A stretch of DNA of 7,142 bases. Source: an uncultured Bifidobacterium sp. (GTDB taxonomy: Bacteria; Actinomycetota; Actinomycetes; Actinomycetales; Bifidobacteriaceae). The stretch covers positions 1 to 7,142 of the forward strand of contig CALNAE010000087.1 of NCBI GenBank assembly GCA_937874315.1. The letters run 5' to 3'. The position numbers and the translations under genes are program-made. Position 1 is the first letter of the stretch. Each line of letters begins with the position of its first letter. The notes beneath the pieces are model-generated. The model was not told where the DNA came from. It was given only the letters and a program-made list of their open reading frames with translations, and did no database searches. Below, in pieces: positions 5,969 through 7,142 of this stretch.

Positions 5969-7142
5969 GAGTCTATCTGTTTATCGCCGCCGTTGCCGGG
6001 GGTGTGACCTGGCTGGTCACTCCTCTGATCAGACACATAGCTATCCGCATCGGTGCGGTCGGCGAGGTGCGCGCCCGTGATGTGCATACGGTGCCCACGC
6101 CGCGGATGGGTGGACTCGGCATGCTGATCGGTTTTGCGATTGCCATGATCTTCGCCAGCCGTGTGCCGTTCATCAGCGGGCTGTTCGCCAATGCTCATCA
6201 GCCGTGGGTGGTGCTGGCGGGTGCGGTCATGATCTGCCTGCTCGGGGTGGCCGACGACGTGTGGGATTTGGACTGGATGCTCAAGCTGGCGGGGCAGCTG
6301 TTGATATCCGTGTTCGTGGCCTGGGGTGGATTGCAGATCATCACATTGCCGCTCGGCTCCCTGATTACGGCGTCGCCGACGATATCCATCGCCATCACGG
6401 CCTTCCTCATCGTGGCCTCCATCAACGCGGTGAATTTCGTTGACGGGCTCGATGGTCTCGCCGCTGGCATCGTGGCCATTGGCGGCATCGCGTTCGCAGC
6501 CTATTCGTATATGTTGTCTCGCTCCTCGCCGAGCTACGCGTCGACGGCGACGCTGATCGATGTGATGCTGGTCGGCATTTGCGTCGGTTTTTTGCTGCAT
6601 AACTGGCATCCGGCCAAATTGTTCATGGGCGATTCCGGATCCATGCTGCTCGGCTACGTCATCACATGCGCTTCGATCATGGTTACGGGTCGGTTGGATC
6701 CCGCCTCGGTCAACACCATCGTATATCTGCCGGCGTTCATGCCGATTCTGCTGCCGATCCTGGTGCTGTTTCTCCCGGTGCTGGACATGTGCCTGGCGAT
6801 CGTGCGACGACTGAGCAAAGGTCAGTCTCCGATGCATCCCGATCGCATGCACTTGCATCATCGCATGTTGCGCATCGGGCATTCGGTTCGCGGCGCGGTG
6901 CTGATTCTGTGGGGCTGGGCGGCGCTGATCTCCTTCGGCGCGATCCTGCTGCTCTTCCTGCCGTTTATTCCCGTGGTGGTCGGCATGGCCATCATCGCGG
7001 TGCTGCTGGCGGTGCTCACGTTGTTGCCATATTTCAACCGCAGGTTGCCCGAGCTACGCGCCGAGCGGGTAGCCGAACATGCGTTGAAACCGGACGAAGA
7101 TGGGGCCGCACCGTCTGCACCGTCTGCACCGTCTGCACCGTC
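5965..7142 (+). CDS. wecA: polyprenyl-phosphate GlcNAc-1-phosphate transferase (WecA/TagO type), 3' end missing
   Basis: This membrane enzyme of the MraY/WecA/TagO family moves a sugar-1-phosphate, usually GlcNAc-1-P from UDP-GlcNAc, onto undecaprenyl or decaprenyl phosphate. That starts a cell-wall polymer or polysaccharide. The 392 complete codons show many hydrophobic segments and the catalytic set: VPTPRMGGLG (43-52), the metal-binding DDVWD (Asp97, Asp98, Asp101), NFVDGLDGL (157-165), the GDSG loop (222-225), and HLHHR (296-300). The HLHHR motif and DDxxD mark WecA/TagO rather than MraY, the muramyl-pentapeptide enzyme. The start is GTG in a GTGA overlap with the tsaC stop. GGGAG at 5951-5955 is 9 nt upstream, and the protein begins directly with the first membrane segment. 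After NRRLPELRAERV the cytoplasmic tail becomes Ala-Pro-Ser repeats and is cut by the window edge. The acceptor pathway is not decided by the sequence. Confidence 0.94.
   Translation, partial: MRVYLFIAAVAGGVTWLVTPLIRHIAIRIGAVGEVRARDVHTVPTPRMGGLGMLIGFAIAMIFASRVPFISGLFANAHQPWVVLAGAVMICLLGVADDVWDLDWMLKLAGQLLISVFVAWGGLQIITLPLGSLITASPTISIAITAFLIVASINAVNFVDGLDGLAAGIVAIGGIAFAAYSYMLSRSSPSYASTATLIDVMLVGICVGFLLHNWHPAKLFMGDSGSMLLGYVITCASIMVTGRLDPASVNTIVYLPAFMPILLPILVLFLPVLDMCLAIVRRLSKGQSPMHPDRMHLHHRMLRIGHSVRGAVLILWGWAALISFGAILLLFLPFIPVVVGMAIIAVLLAVLTLLPYFNRRLPELRAERVAEHALKPDEDGAAPSAPSAPSAP
7108..7142 (+). repeat. 9-bp tandem repeat encoding Ala-Pro-Ser in the wecA tail
   Basis: GCACCGTCT is repeated without change at 7108-7116, 7117-7125 and 7126-7134, then 8 bases of a fourth copy reach the window end. 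Each unit encodes Ala-Pro-Ser from codon 382 of wecA. Copies are identical at third positions, which suggests recent slippage expansion, and copy-number change would keep the frame. The array may continue beyond the window. Confidence 0.85.

Noticed and set aside
5659..6882. 407-codon open frame on the - strand across tsaC and wecA
   Set aside because: It is very rich in His, Gln, Asp and Arg with no family motifs, and lies opposite two + strand genes that show complete catalytic motifs. It is an antisense shadow of their codon bias.

Overview
The window reads as a chromosomal segment of a moderately high-GC Gram-positive bacterium. A Bifidobacterium or close actinobacterial relative is my best inference. 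This rests on codon use, strong AGGAGG-type ribosome binding sites, a lipobox signal peptide on the binding protein, and a tsaC-wecA pair like the one beside the ATP synthase genes in Mycobacterium tuberculosis (Rv1301-Rv1302). The genus is not proven by anything in the sequence. Every gene I can support lies on the + strand.

The first 232 bases hold no convincing gene. They contain a candidate promoter and a leader with a well-placed 22-codon upstream ORF, whose stop codon overlaps the start of the first real gene. Bases 233-5145 carry a complete five-gene branched-chain amino acid type ABC importer in the order livK-livH-livM-livG-livF: a solute-binding lipoprotein, two membrane permeases and two ATPases. 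The four downstream genes are tightly packed (4-nt gap, 4-nt overlap, 1-nt overlap). livK is separated from livH by a 195-base gap holding a long inverted repeat and short direct repeats, which fits separate control of binding-protein and membrane-complex levels.

Bases 5146-5308 form the boundary between the transporter and the next unit. They hold an 11-bp tandem repeat and a perfect 14-bp inverted repeat that could be a terminator, attenuator or operator. Next come tsaC (threonylcarbamoyl-AMP synthase, for t6A37 tRNA modification) and a wecA/tagO-type polyprenyl-phosphate GlcNAc-1-phosphate transferase. wecA starts at a GTG overlapping the tsaC stop and runs off the right edge inside an Ala-Pro-Ser repeat.

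The importer genes together make one machine. The lipoprotein captures substrate outside the membrane, LivH and LivM form the channel, and LivG and LivF power it. tsaC and wecA are housekeeping genes, probably co-transcribed. I see no phage, insertion sequence, CRISPR, toxin-antitoxin or defence genes, and no evidence for an undescribed multi-gene system. The points most worth a second look are regulatory: the coupled upstream ORF before livK, the livK-livH dyad, and the unusual 3' boundary of the liv operon.
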